Source: Physcomitrium patens
Lineage: Eukaryota; Streptophyta; Bryopsida; Funariales; Funariaceae
Length of the DNA: 64,000 bases
Direction of reading: 5' to 3'
NCBI RefSeq assembly: GCF_000002425.4
Contig: NC_037255.1
Span: forward strand, 12,505,329-12,569,328
Shown: positions 21,596 through 31,901 of the stretch, piece after piece
Layout: each line of letters opens with the position of its first letter
How positions within the stretch are numbered: position 1 is the first letter of the stretch
Translations under genes and position numbers: made by a program
The notes under the pieces: model-generated
What the model was told of the DNA's origin: nothing
The model's database searches: none
The model's input: only the letters and a program-made list of their open reading frames with translations

Positions 21596-22302
21596 ATATC
21601 TGCATTCTTTTTCTCAAAAACGTCTTGATACTCCTGATATTGACTTGGAATGCCACTTGAAGTCTTTACGTTTTCAGAAATAGATGCAGCATAAATAGCA
21701 AAAGTTGATCCTTCTTTTGCTGTGTATATAAATGCTTTTGCACCTATCAGTACGGATTTTATTATACTAGACTTATAATTTTTTACTTGGTTGGTAGAAC
21801 TATTAATAATGCTCTGGGAAAAGTCAAGTTTAGGCAAATTCCAATCTATTCGAGGGTTATATTTTTCTAGCCAGGATAAACCTAAAATAAGTGGATTGGA
21901 CGGGGATTTAATTATGTTAAAAGCTATGTAGCTATCATGACCGTCTATTGTTACTTTTATAGGATGAGTTTCATGAGTGACATCTCCAGAAGACAAGGGA
22001 CGACCATCTATGACTTCTACATGTACTGGTTTAGATTTCTGTACAAAGGGTATTTTACGACTTTTAACAAATTGTTCATCTAAAAAACATGCTGAGGCTC
22101 CCGAATCTAATAAAGCAGAGGCTTTGTAATTCTTAGGTCCTAAATATAAGTCTATTATAAAACAAGGAGAGGGTTTTGAGGAGAGGATAGGACCTTCATT
22201 AGGAATTGTACAAGGTTCCAGCTGCACGGTCCCTATTGTAGCTGGACGAATCCGTTTTTTGACATATTATCTTCTTTGACCGTCATACCCCTCATTTTAT
22301 AG
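21596..22302 (-). pseudogene. pol: E1 pol, part 1: protease
   Basis: Pol frame overlapping the gag end, reading R-x-A-T-I-G-T-V-Q-L then S-A-L-L-D-S-G-A-S-A-C-F-L-D-E-Q-F (intact D-S-G), V-H-V-E-V-I-D-G-R-P and I-L-G-L-S-W-L-E-K-Y-N-P. It stops being E1 at 21596, where the E3 duplication gaaga begins, and continues at 15239. The last few residues read into the E3 LTR are not part of the protein. The upstream limit of the overlap is approximate. Confidence 0.88.
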
Positions 22303-23237
22303 TTGCGTCGTTTCTTTGGACAATGTTGAGCAGTGTGCTTAGGTTCTCCACAATATAAACATAATCCTTCTTGACGACGACAAATTTTTTCTTGCTCAGT
22401 TAGGGGTTTAAAACGTACCGCGTCAATTTGCATGTCTTCTACTTCCGAATGTACGTTTGGCAAAGATGTTGATGTTGCCATTGAGTAATAACGTTGAGGT
22501 TCCCGTGAATGATTCTCGGATCGAAATTCGAAAAGTTGATTATCACATTTTACCGCAAAATCGATTGCTTGACTCAAAGTTTGAGGATCACATAAGTTGA
22601 GCATCAATTTCTTTACTTCGTATTGCAATCCATAAAGAAATTGACTGATGAGTGCAGCATCATCCCACTTGATGTCAATTACAAGTTGTCGAAATTGTGA
22701 AGCATACGCTGTTACTGAGCGATTTTCTTATTGCAGAATTTGGATCTTATTTGTTGCAACACGAGTTGCATCGTGTTCACCATACATAGATCGAAACTCT
22801 GCCAAAAAAGCTTCTAAATTGTCCAATATTGAATTTCGTTGTTCAAGAAAAGACGAAAACCACGATAATGCAGAACCAGAAAGTAGAGTGCCAATAAACC
22901 TGACTTGTGATCCTGGAGTTGGATAGCTTTGCTGTTGAAGTTCAATTGCCAATTGTACTTGATTGATGAACCCTCGAAACTTTGATCTCGTACCATCAAA
23001 TTTCTCAGGTAAGGCAATTCTTGGTTCTCTAGTGCTTATAGGGTGTTGTACAATTGGAGAAGGAACGTGATTTGTTGTAGATGTTGAAGCAGCTCCGATC
23101 ATCTCTATATCCCCACTTTCTGCTATTCTTGTTCTTTCATGTATTGGTGAATTGAGTTGATGCATCGCAAGCATTAACTCCCTCATTTGCTCTTGCATTT
23201 GTGCCATTACACTCTTCATTTCAACAAGCTCTGCCAT
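22233..23237 (-). pseudogene. gag: E1 gag
   Basis: 334 codons, same layout as the E3 gag (MAELVEMKS start, K-F-D-G-T-R-S-K-F, F-I-G-T-L-L-S-G-S-A-L-S-W-F, CLYCGEPKHTAQHC zinc knuckle). A TAA at 22728-22730 replaces a Gln codon (CAA to TAA). The heptamer A-AAA-AAC at 22254-22260 lies in frame 18 bases before the stop, and the pol frame is -1, so this is a candidate programmed frameshift site. Confidence 0.88.
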
Positions 23238-23320
23238 AATGACACTAAGAAGAAAAATTTGTTTGATACTGCTCAAGACAAAAGAAAAGAAAGACTTGAT
23301 AACAAAGAAGATACTAAGAA

Positions 23321-23428
23321 CAATATCAGTTTAGAAATGGGTAATCCAAAATCTTCTAATACGCTTATGCCTTGTCAAGAGAAAGGGGTAATCCACTCTT
23401 ACTCAAGAAAAACAAAGCTCTGATATTG
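23321..23428 (-). ncRNA. E1 structured leader unit
   Basis: 108 nt, exactly the E3 length, closed by a perfect 9-bp stem CAATATCAG/CTGATATTG. Boxes GTGGATTACCCC and TTGGATTACCC are present. Confidence 0.65.
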
Positions 23429-23434
23429 TAAGTA

Positions 23435-23446
23435 CACTCTTGTCAA
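23435..23446 (-). promoter_or_regulatory. E1 self-priming binding site
   Basis: TTGACAAGAGTG, two bases after the 5' LTR, complements CACTCTTGTCAA (23624-23635, 12 nt) in the LTR about 30 bases after the TATA box at 23658-23665. Confidence 0.72.
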
Positions 23447-23448
23447 TC

Positions 23449-24009
23449 TGTCAAGGACAATAACTCGATGAAAAAACAGTTCAGACAAGTAAGCCTTCAC
23501 TCAAAGAAAAGTAACAAAATATGAATAATAAGTATGTATATTGAAAAGAGAAACTAGAATGGCTATTGCCAAAAGACAAGAAAACTAGAGACCCTTGAAA
23601 CTTGACTAGAAGCAAGAAAGGAGTTGACAAGAGTGAAGAAGCCTTCACTCTTGTCTCTATATATACTATCTAACTAGGGGCTACGTGGCGACGTTCTATA
23701 GGACCTCCAATATGTGTTGACTTTGTAGGACACATGCCTTGACTTACAAGGCAAGTTTTTCTACGTGTGGGCCACATAGTTAGCTTGCTCTTCAAGCTAA
23801 CAACATGTGTGGCACATGGCCAACTTGTTGACCACGTTTCTAATCCAAAAAGTCAATTAAAGACACCTATGAAGTCAAAGCAGCGTCTAGGAAGTTTCTA
23901 GGAAGCTTCTATATTAAATATTATAGAATTAACTTACTTTTATCTACTTTTACTTATTTCTACCTATTTCTATATGTAATTATTAGCTTACATGATTATG
24001 GCCGTGACA
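23449..24009 (-). repeat. E1 5' LTR with promoter
   Basis: 561 bp; TATA box 23658-23665 on the - strand; inverted repeat GACAAGAGTGAAG/CTTCACTCTTGTC around the predicted start. Followed by the right target duplication gtaag (24010-24014). Confidence 0.93.
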
Positions 24010-24014
24010 GTAAG

Positions 24015-24370
24015 TCATTTTGTTGATAGTAATGGTTGGAGCCATATCTTGAATTTGTGGATGAATTTTTGGCTCAAAATTTCTATAAGTGTATGTTATT
24101 AACTTAAAAAGCTATAGATCAAAGATTCATGGTATTTAAATATCTATTTTGTGAGATATGAAGAAATTAGCATGTGGATGTATGGAAGCTAGGGTTTAAA
24201 GCTATTATTAGGGTTTTGGCAATATCTCAAGATCTGTATGAATTTTTAGTTGAAATTATTTGTGGTAGTTTTAGAAAGTATATTAATACTTCATATAAAA
24301 TTTAGGATAGTTTACGTAGTCTAATCATGAGATATGAGCTGTTGAAGTTTGAAAAACATTTCTTATAAGG
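24015..24370 (+). repeat. Repeat F, middle part
   Basis: Continues the alignment with the reverse complement of 56500-56850 (the AGCTATATCTTGA..TTTTAGCTCAAAATTT region). It lies between the E1 right target duplication and the E4 left LTR. No coding signal. Confidence 0.6.
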
Positions 24371-24931
24371 TGTCAAGGATAAGAACTCGATGAAAAAGTA
24401 ATTTAGATAAGTGAGCCTTCACTAAAAGAAAGGTAACAAAATATAAATAAATAAGTATGTATATTGAAAGAGAAACTGGAATGGCTATTGCCAAAAGACA
24501 AGAAAACTAGAGACCCTTGAAACTAGACTGGAAGCAAGAAAGGAGTTGACAAGAGTGAAGAAGACTTCTCTCTTGTTTCTATATATACTATCTAACTAGG
24601 GGCTATGTGGCGACATTCTATAGGACCTCCAATAAGTGTTGACTTTGTAGGATACATGCCTTGACTTACAAGGCAAGTTTTTCTATATGTTGGCTACATT
24701 GTTAGCTTGGTCTTCAAGCTAACGACATGTGTGGTACATGGCCAACTTGTTGACCACGTTTCTAATCCAAAAAGTCAATTAAAGACACTTATGAAGTGAA
24801 AGCGGCATCTATAAAGCTTTGAAGAAGCTTCCATATCAAATACTATAAAATTAACTTATTTTTATCTACTTTTACTTACTTCTATCTATTTATATATGTA
24901 ATTAATGGCTTACATGAGTATGTCCGTGACA
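24371..24931 (-). repeat. E4 3' LTR and polypurine tract
   Basis: 561 bp. The - strand purine tract TAGAAGGGAGGGTAA is at 24932-24946. Confidence 0.9.
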
Positions 24932-24972
24932 TTACCCTCCCTTCTAGGGACGAGTTCTATGAAGAGCGGTCA

Positions 24973-25395
24973 TCATATGTTGAAGAAATCTATGATGTGA
25001 CAAATTATATTTGCCACATATTCTGATCTTTGTTCTCTTCGAAGATGATTGATAGGGCCTCTCAACCATCGGTAGTGTCCCATACCAGGGCGGGAAGACC
25101 ACCTAGTTATTTGATCATTGTTGAGGTCTTCATAACTTCCTTTGAATAGAACATTTGAAACACCATCAAGAGTAGTTCTTACTTCTAGTCAAATCACCAA
25201 ACATCGGGAGTCCCTTCCTAAGTCATGATACCAAATGCGTTGTATCTCGCCATCTATTTGATGAAGAACATGTCATTCTTAAAGATCTTCATCTCGATTG
25301 CATCATCTTGAAGGTTGTGACAATCATAATGTCTTGTCCGGCATGTCAGCAAATGAAGGTTCTTGAGTTGAATCTGCTAGTTGTTGATTCTCCAT
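24973..25395 (-). pseudogene. E4 accessory ORF with intact start
   Basis: Exactly 141 codons like E1 and E3. It begins M-E-N-Q-Q-L-A-D-S-T-Q-E-P-S-F-A-D, that is, CAA at codon 5 where E1 and E3 have TAA. Later stops are C-to-T or G-to-A type. The C-terminal block Y-R-W-L-R-G-P-I-N-H-L and R-R-E-Q-R-S-E-Y-V-A is intact. It shows that the ancestral ORF started at this ATG. Confidence 0.7.
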
Positions 25396-25552
25396 CTCCT
25401 GAGCGTTACAACTACAAAGAAGCTATAAACAAGGATTGAAAATAGAATGTTATCTTGCTTAGATGTTGTTTCTTTTATAAAGAAGATTTTTATCTTGATT
25501 TTGATGGATGTCATTGATGAAAAGCCTCCACCACCTTTGTTGCATTTGCAAG

Positions 25553-26150
25553 ATAAATTAAAATAATCTGTAAGCGGGGTTGAACTGGAACTTCTTGAGC
25601 ATTCGAAAGGGCTTGCAGAGACACTAGCGATAGATGTTTCACAACAAGTTGGAAGGACAGATTGAAGATCACAGCTTGCCGAAGTTCACGGTCTAGGATT
25701 AAGAGAATTAACGATAAAGATAAAATAAAAAATAAAAAATAAATAAAATAAAATAAAAATAACAAAAGAGATTGAAGTTATATAGGGTCTCTAGGCGTTT
25801 TATATTGGAGTTAAGCTTTTACATTGCAATCTGATATAGATTGTATTTGGGTAGTCAAGAACACGATAGACTGCTTGAATACTAGCGAAACACCATACTA
25901 CCTCCTACAGCCAGATGCCCGACGCGTTCTCAAAAAAGATAGCACGTAATACGATAATGTGTCTCTTCTTCAACCATACAAGATAGTGGACATATGAAGA
26001 AGATGACAAGCTCTACCTCCTCTTATAGAAGTGGACAATAATGAAGAGTTTGAAGTAGAAGAAGTCTTAGATTCAAGGCGACACCAAAATAAATTAAAAT
26101 ATCTTGTCCATTAGCATGGATATGATATCAGTGAACACACATGGTTTTCT
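25553..26150 (+). other. Inverted segment: E5 LTR end plus E4 chromodomain
   Basis: 25553-25956 is the reverse complement of the outer end of the E5 LTR (31902-32290). 25957-26150 encodes the E4 integrase/chromodomain part (I-E-V-D-N-N-E-E-F-E-V-E-E-V-L-D) on the + strand although E4 pol is on the - strand. Turning the block round restores both the E4 chromodomain and the LTR order. About 270 bases of the LTR (equivalent to 32291-32560) are missing at the right break. Confidence 0.8.
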
Positions 26151-26824
26151 CTCTTTCGGAAAAAAAATCCAGTTTACCAATATAACACTAACTTTCAGCA
26201 ACGATTGCCTTAGTCTTTCCAAAATCCTATGAAGAAAAAAAATCCCTAACTCTCTGTCTTTTTCAACATGAAGCTAGCTCTTTGATCCTTAAAACCCTAA
26301 TTCTTATCTTTAACCCTGAGAAGATCCTATTCTTTCGCCTTGGATTTCCCGAATTGGAACAGGGGATGGAGCTTTCTCTCCCCCATTTTTGCCTTTAAGA
26401 GATCCTTTTACCGAAAGGATGTTCCCGGAATGATACAAAGAATCGAAACAACTTGAAACAAAATCGAAGCCCATAATCGGACCACATTGGGTTGCCCGAC
26501 CAAGTCACGTCTAATATTAGGTAAGAAGCCCGTAATAGGACCTGGATTTGAGGTCTTTTGAAATTGAATCCAATTGGCTCTTTGAACCAGGCTCACCCAT
26601 TGTTGAGTTGGTCCTTTCCCTTTTTGCTGACTCCCGTTATTGAAATCGAACGGAGCATTTTGTTACTGGTGAGTATGCCCCGGCTGATTGTAATGGGGTG
26701 ACTGAACCTGACCTCTCAGTATTTGTACTGGAATCCGCCATCGCTTCTAATATTCAAGGTGTCTAAATATTAATAAATCTTCTTCATTTATATTTTCATC
26801 ATATAGACGTGTTACAACACGACA
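26151..26824 (-). repeat. E5 3' LTR, inner part
   Basis: Aligns directly with 32563-33246, ending GTGTTACAACACGACA. The purine tract AGAGGGGATAGA (- strand, 26825-26836) abuts it. Confidence 0.85.
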
Positions 26825-26839
26825 TCTATCCCCTCTGAA

Positions 26840-27355
26840 CCTGTGCATCCTCCGGTATGCACCAATTAACCTAGTTGCCGTTTGATTCATAATATGTCCT
26901 CCAAATCTTCGTCTAGTCCATCTCCACTATCTCTGCTATCCAAATCAATTTCATCTTTCTACTGCGGAATATCTATGTCTTCATTAAGGTCTTCTATATT
27001 TATTTCTGCATATCTTTGTTTAAACAATTTCACTCTCTTTCATACACCCTTTTATAGGAACATCATCCAAAAAAGGCATAGTCTTCTTCGGAATAAAATC
27101 TCTCAATACCTTATTCATCCCATTCATCATATGCGCATTTGAGTTGGTCGTGCCTTGAGGAAGAGTACACATTCTAACCAATCCAAGTGGTGTCTTCATC
27201 ATTGTCATATCTCTACTTCCTTCGGCAAGTTGAAATTGATCATAACTTGAATACAAGTCACCCATTAAATAGATCGCCCTTCTTGCAAACGCCTCAGTAA
27301 ATTCATCCATAATAGGTCCAATTCCTGCATTCTTGATAGTTACTGCATTCACCAG
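26840..27355 (-). pseudogene. pol: E5 RT, C-terminal half
   Basis: Reads N-A-V-T-I-K-N-A-G, G-D-L-Y-S-S-Y-D-Q-F-Q-L-A, L-P-Q-G-T-T-N-S and the catalytic P-F-L-D-D-V from 27352 down to 27020. After that a short acidic stretch (E-D-I-D..L-D-S-R-D-S-G-D-G-L-D-E-D-L) leads to the LTR with no RNase H tether. It continues the frame broken by the solo LTR at 27356-28615 (Q-P-V joins N-A-V). Confidence 0.75.
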
Positions 27356-28615
27356 TGTCGTGTTGTAACACGAGTATATCGTAAAAATATAAAGAAAGTG
27401 GACTTTTATTAATGTTCAGTTACCTCGAATATTGGGAGCAACGACCAACTCCAGTACAAATACTGAGTGGCCAGGTTCATTCACCCCGTTACAGTCAGTC
27501 GGGGCATACTGAAATGCTCCGTTCGATTCCAATAACGGAAATCAGCAGGAAGAGAAAGGACCAATTCACACGACGGGTGAGCCTGGTTCGAAGAACCAAT
27601 TGGATCCAATTTCAAGAATCCAATCTGGGTCCTCTTACCCAATATGAGACCTGAATTGGCCGGGCAACCCAATGTAGTCTAATTATGGGAAAATCCAGGT
27701 CTTACTACGGGCCTCAGCCAATCTGACGTGAAGGACCAATTTGATCCAATTACGGGGACATCCGGGTCTTACTACTTGACTCTTAGCCAATATGAGACCT
27801 GAATTGGTCGAGCGACTCAATGTGGTCTCGATTACGGGGTTTCGATTCTATTTCAGGCTGTCCTGTTCTATGTGCCGTTTCAAGGAACATTACTTTTGAT
27901 AAAAGGATCTCTTAAAGGTAAAAATGGGGGAAAAAGCTCTGACAGCGAGAGCCAATTTTGGATCCAAGCTATGACGGTGGGAGCCAATTTCGGATCCAAG
28001 ACAGAAGATTGAAGAAATTTAGAGGATAAGATTAGGGGAGAGAATAAGTTTTTGGGGAGGTTTTGAAGGATGGAGGAGAGTTAGCTTCATGCTTCGGGCG
28101 GGGAAAGAAGACAGAGAATTGGATTTTTTTTTCTTCATAGGATTTTGGAAAGACTGAGGCAATCGTTGCTGAAGTCAGTGTTGTAATGGTGAATCGGGAT
28201 TTTTAATGAAGTGGGTTTGATTACTCTTGACTATTTTATGAAATCGAGTTACGTCTGTGATGAAGAATTAAAAGGGTGTCTATAGGATTGAGTATGCGGA
28301 GTGAATGAAATTCATTGGGTTAATCTAGCAAGACAGTCAGTGGATACAAGATCGTGAGTATAAAGTGGTATCGAAGATTAGCAGTTTGGGTTGTTCGGTG
28401 TTCTCTGTAACGTCTAGAGACCTATCGGTTGGGACAAAAAGGACTTTGGCAAGCAGTCGAAGGGCATCCGTATAGATTTACGGTGTATTCTTGTAGTCGT
28501 TTATATTCCAACAGTCAAAAACTGATAGACTGCTTGACTATTGGCGAATCTCCATACTACCTTCTACAGCCAGACGCCCGGCGTGTTCTCGAGCAGGAAA
28601 GCACGTAATACGACA
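27356..28615 (+). mobile_element. Solo LTR of the E5 family in E5 RT
   Basis: About 1260 bp, TGTCGTGTTGTAACACG..TAATACGACA, inverted relative to the E5 LTRs and aligning with the reverse complement of 31902-33246 at both ends. Flanked by ccag(t) and ccgg(t), a 4-5 bp target duplication with one change. Its insertion cuts RT between Q-P and V-N. No internal element sequence remains, so recombination between LTRs is the likely origin. Confidence 0.85.
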
Positions 28616-29380
28616 CCGGTTGCATATCTTGAATAAAATGTATTGACCCATTCTTCCTAGGTACCATAAACCATCGACTAGAATACGGTGCAAATGAAGG
28701 TTCTAATATTTTCATCTTCATCTTTTCTTTTAATAGTTCTACTAATTTAGGTAAATATGCCCTCGATACTAGAATCGGTCTTAGATTCCAAGGTACATGT
28801 GGTACAATGAAGATAACCATAGGTGTTATAATATTCGGATCCACACACCCAATTTCATAAGATTCGAAGGCAAATGATCTACTTTGTTTAGCCAACATCT
28901 TTTTGAAGCAAGTAATTTCCTCCGACAATAAAGAACCATCAAAACCAATCTTCAATTCTTCAAAAGTCTCTTTAGTAAACTGATGTCCAATACTCATTGG
29001 ATCTCTTAAACTTCCTTCTTTTGATGCTTCTCCCATTATTTCTTAGAATCTTCTGGTAATAGTCCAGCAACAGGCTTTACCTTCTTATTTGCCATTTTAT
29101 ATCTCATCTCTACAGTGACTTCTGGTGCTTGAAAAGATTCAAGTATGGTATAAACCTCTCTTGAATGAATCTCAATAATCTTATCATTATCCCCTAACCC
29201 AATAGATGTAATTAATTCCAATGAATCTTCCAGTCCATTTTCTTTATAAACACCTAAAATCTTCTCATCATCTTGCAATGTACCTAACTTGCGTAATTTT
29301 CCTTCAATATTATATAATCTTTTTTTTTCTTTTCTTTTAAAATCATCAACTTTCTTATACATAATATTTCCATTCTCCAA
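28616..29380 (-). pseudogene. pol: E5 protease-RT linker and RT N-terminal half
   Basis: 29036-29380 carries a linker with V-K-P-V-A-G-L-L-P-E-D-S. 28616-29036 holds F-T-K-E-T-F-E-E-L-K-I-G-F-D-G-S, V-P-H-V-P-W-N-L-R-P-I and the RT fingers A-P-Y-S-S-R-W-F-M-V-P-R-K-N-G-S. It ends at the solo LTR within F-I-Q-D-M-Q-P. The two parts are in different frames. Confidence 0.75.
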
Positions 29381-29457
29381 AATATCAATAAAACTCGCAT
29401 CAAAGGCGCCTTCATCTCGCGAGAGTACCTCCTCTTTTGTACTTCCATAATCTTGCT

Positions 29458-29955
29458 TTATAGTGGTACCTCCCCAAAATCCTTAAATCCTTCAACAATC
29501 TTTGGCAATGATTTTTCCTTCAACCTATCTCGATTCCGTTCATAGTTAGGAGGTACTATTAGAAATTGTACAGCTTTCCTCTCATCTTTGCTACGTACCC
29601 TTGCATAAGCAAAACCATCATCAAGTACTTTTGTTTCCATCCGTGTTGCCGTAATATAAGGTTGTCCTAAAATCAATGGATAAGACGTTGTATCTTGAAC
29701 AAAGAAATGTTACTCCGGCGCAACATCCCCAATCCGAATTTTGACATCTGGACAAGCTCCATATAATTCGCCCCGTGTGTTATTAGCTGCTCGTATTGTC
29801 CATCTATGTTCCATATCAATTGGCCATTTTTGCTTCTTATAAAGATCTTTAGACATAACATTTATTTCAGAACCATGGTCGACTAAAGCAACAATTGGTT
29901 CTTCTATATCTTCTACTTTCACCAATATCTCAATAGGTGCCCTTGTCCAATGCTT
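29458..29955 (-). pseudogene. pol: E5 aspartic protease
   Basis: A-L-V-D-H-G-S-E-I-N-V-M-S (about 29880) resembles the D-x-G-S active site of this gypsy group. The C-terminal P-L-I-L-G-Q-P-Y-I-T flap/hydrophobic segment follows at about 29670 after one stop. Between gag and RT in the usual order. Confidence 0.7.
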
Positions 29956-31831
29956 TCAAATATAATGGCTCAAAGTTTCTATTTCCTTATCACTATAATC
30001 TTTGAAATGTATTCGTTGATTATATCCATTCTTTTCATTTGTTGGTTGCTTGTAACCAATATCAACCTCTTCTTCATCTTTATATATTCTTGCATCAATA
30101 GCATGACTCATTCCAGTTTTGTCCATTAATTGCCTCTTTCGCTTAATGTTGTCAATGATAACATCATGAAACTCCTTCTTTGCAATTTCTAAAACTTCTT
30201 TCAATGTGAATTCCATCTTAGCATTTAATATACATTCTTCCAACACCCCTTTCAAATTTATTGCCGCTTCAATGTCAGAAAGTAGCTTATAAGTAATTGA
30301 TTTGCCTTTATCTTTTGTCTTCCTTGTTTTTTTCTTCCAATGATGCTGAGGTATCCTTTACAGGAAATTCTTGTGAAGTTGCCTCCTGAGCCTTGTCTCC
30401 TCGAGTTTGTATCTTAGAAGAATTTCTTGCTCTCATATCATCAAAATTTCCTCGTCTCTTTTCTTCCATCAAAGCTTCATGTTGGCTCTTAGCAATATAT
30501 GCATGAACTGAAAGAGACTCAACAAGATCCTTCCAACCTGTTGTACCTCGTATTGTAGCTACGGTCCTCGATAACACTTCTCGAGATAATTTCCCTTCTT
30601 GCATTGTAGAAATGGCAGAAGCCCAAAATTCACTAGTTTCCATACTTCCACCAAGGTCATCATCTATTCTAGCACCATAACTTGCACTTTCTCGTGCTCT
30701 TGTTTCATGCTCTTTTAAGTAATCTTGAACCAATGCTCTCATTCCTCCCTTGCCAAAATTGGTTTGAAGAAGATCCTTCCTATCTTTTAATGCTATCTTC
30801 CCATCTTTCCAGTAAATAATTCTTTGCCGTATCATATTATTAAATTCATTGCAATCTTTCCTAGTGTGTGAAGCATCATCACACAAAATGCATCTTTGTA
30901 TATATCCTTGTTTTGAAACATTCTTCAAATTATTTGTAGAAGTATTCTCTTCAAGTCTTGCTAATTTGATTTGAAGATCTCGCATTCCTCGTATAATTTC
31001 TTCCATCTCCATATCTGCTTTCTTTGATAAGGATGTCGAAGGTTGAACTGTAGGCATTGTTGGTGGTGTTGTACGTACTGGAGCTTTGGGTGCTTGTATT
31101 GTTTTCAGAATATTGCTCCTATCCTTCCTCCTTTCTCTTTTTGCAAGCAACTCCACCGCATCTTCAACGTTCTTCCACTTTGTTGTCAATCCTTCATCTT
31201 CTTCTTTGTCTTCAAAAAGGAGTTCCAATTTCCTTTGCAATTCTACATCAGCAGCTTGAAGAAATAGATCAACTTTGTTTGGCTTCAATGTCAATTTTTC
31301 TACCTTCGATAATTGAGAGTACTACCTCTCAAATTCCTTTAGTAGCTCTGTTGCTTGCAAATTCTTATTAGGCTGTTCAATCCATTCCAGAAACAGCTTC
31401 TTAGTAATACGATCAGCATCTTCCAAGAAATATTCGTCTTTCAATGCATGTGAAAAAACCTCCCATGAATTTTCATAACGATCCATAATGGATGTAATAT
31501 GGTCTCTTATCTCCGATATCGTGGCAAGTCCAAATAATTCAACCATTTTCTTCTCAGAAACCCGATTTAATTCCATTTCACGAACATAACATCTTAAATA
31601 CCTTGAAATATTCCTTCCATCAAATTGATCAATTTTATTGACCACTGCTTGCAATGCTTTAGTTGTCAAAGCTTCCTTTCGATCATTGCTTTGCTATTGC
31701 TGTATTGATCATGAGAAGGCTTGAAACATACTAGCAATAGACGGATCCATGTGCATACCTTGTCCTTTAGAAGAACGCCCACTAGAAACTCCTCCCAAAG
31801 ATCCTTCAAAATTTTTATTTTTGTTCTCCAT
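29956..31831 (-). pseudogene. gag: E5 gag
   Basis: Starts at ATG 31831 (M-E-N-K-N-K-N-F-E-G-S-L-G-G). A retrotransposon gag-core segment (I-D-Q-F-D-G-R-N-I-S-R-Y-L-R, F-L-E-W-I-E) lies at 31640-31340. After a TAG at 31322 the frame is open for 328 codons (31294-30308) with R-C-I-L-C-D-D-A-S-H-T-R-K-D-C, a CX2CX4HX4C zinc knuckle with intact ligands. A frameshift near 30310 leads to a further 100 codons (E-F-H-D-V-I-I-D-N-I-K-R-K-R-Q). Length and zinc knuckle support gag; the C-terminal segment before the protease is of unknown role. Confidence 0.75.
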
Positions 31832-31879
31832 AAAATAAAAATAAAATCAAACGAAATCCAATACCTTCCACCTCAAGGT

Positions 31880-31897
31880 TTCACGTCAGGTTCACCA
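31880..31897 (-). promoter_or_regulatory. E5 primer-binding site
   Basis: TGGTGAACCTGACGTGAA on the - strand, four bases after the 5' LTR. TGG start and spacing are those of a tRNA primer site. I cannot name the tRNA. Confidence 0.55.
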
Positions 31898-31901
31898 CTT
31901 A

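Larger units (their letters stand above)
4735..24009 (-). mobile_element. E1: chromodomain Ty3/gypsy element (chromovirus) carrying E2 and E3
   Basis: Two 561-bp LTRs (4735-5295 and 23449-24009) start TGTCA and end TGACA and are flanked by a perfect 5-bp target duplication, gtaag (4730-4734 and 24010-24014). The flanks join inside repeat F. By eye the LTRs differ at about 14 positions, roughly 2.5%. On the - strand the order is 5' LTR, self-priming site, structured leader, gag, pol, accessory ORF, polypurine tract, 3' LTR. Pol is cut in three by E3 and E2. Removing both leaves about 6.4 kb. Gag and pol each have a premature stop. Confidence 0.93.

Noticed and set aside
23412..23428. TATCAGAGC near the start of the E1 and E2 leaders as a tRNA-iMet primer site
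   Set aside because: Nine bases match the usual TGGTATCAGAGC, but it lies about 20-30 bases from the LTR, lacks the TGG that pairs with CCA, and is the 5' arm of the leader stem. In the third E2 unit the bases change to TTTCAGAGC together with the opposite arm.
25740..25780. ATAAAATAAAATAAAA tract as a tandem repeat of interest
   Set aside because: It is the inverted counterpart of the T-rich tract in the E5 LTR at 32100-32140.
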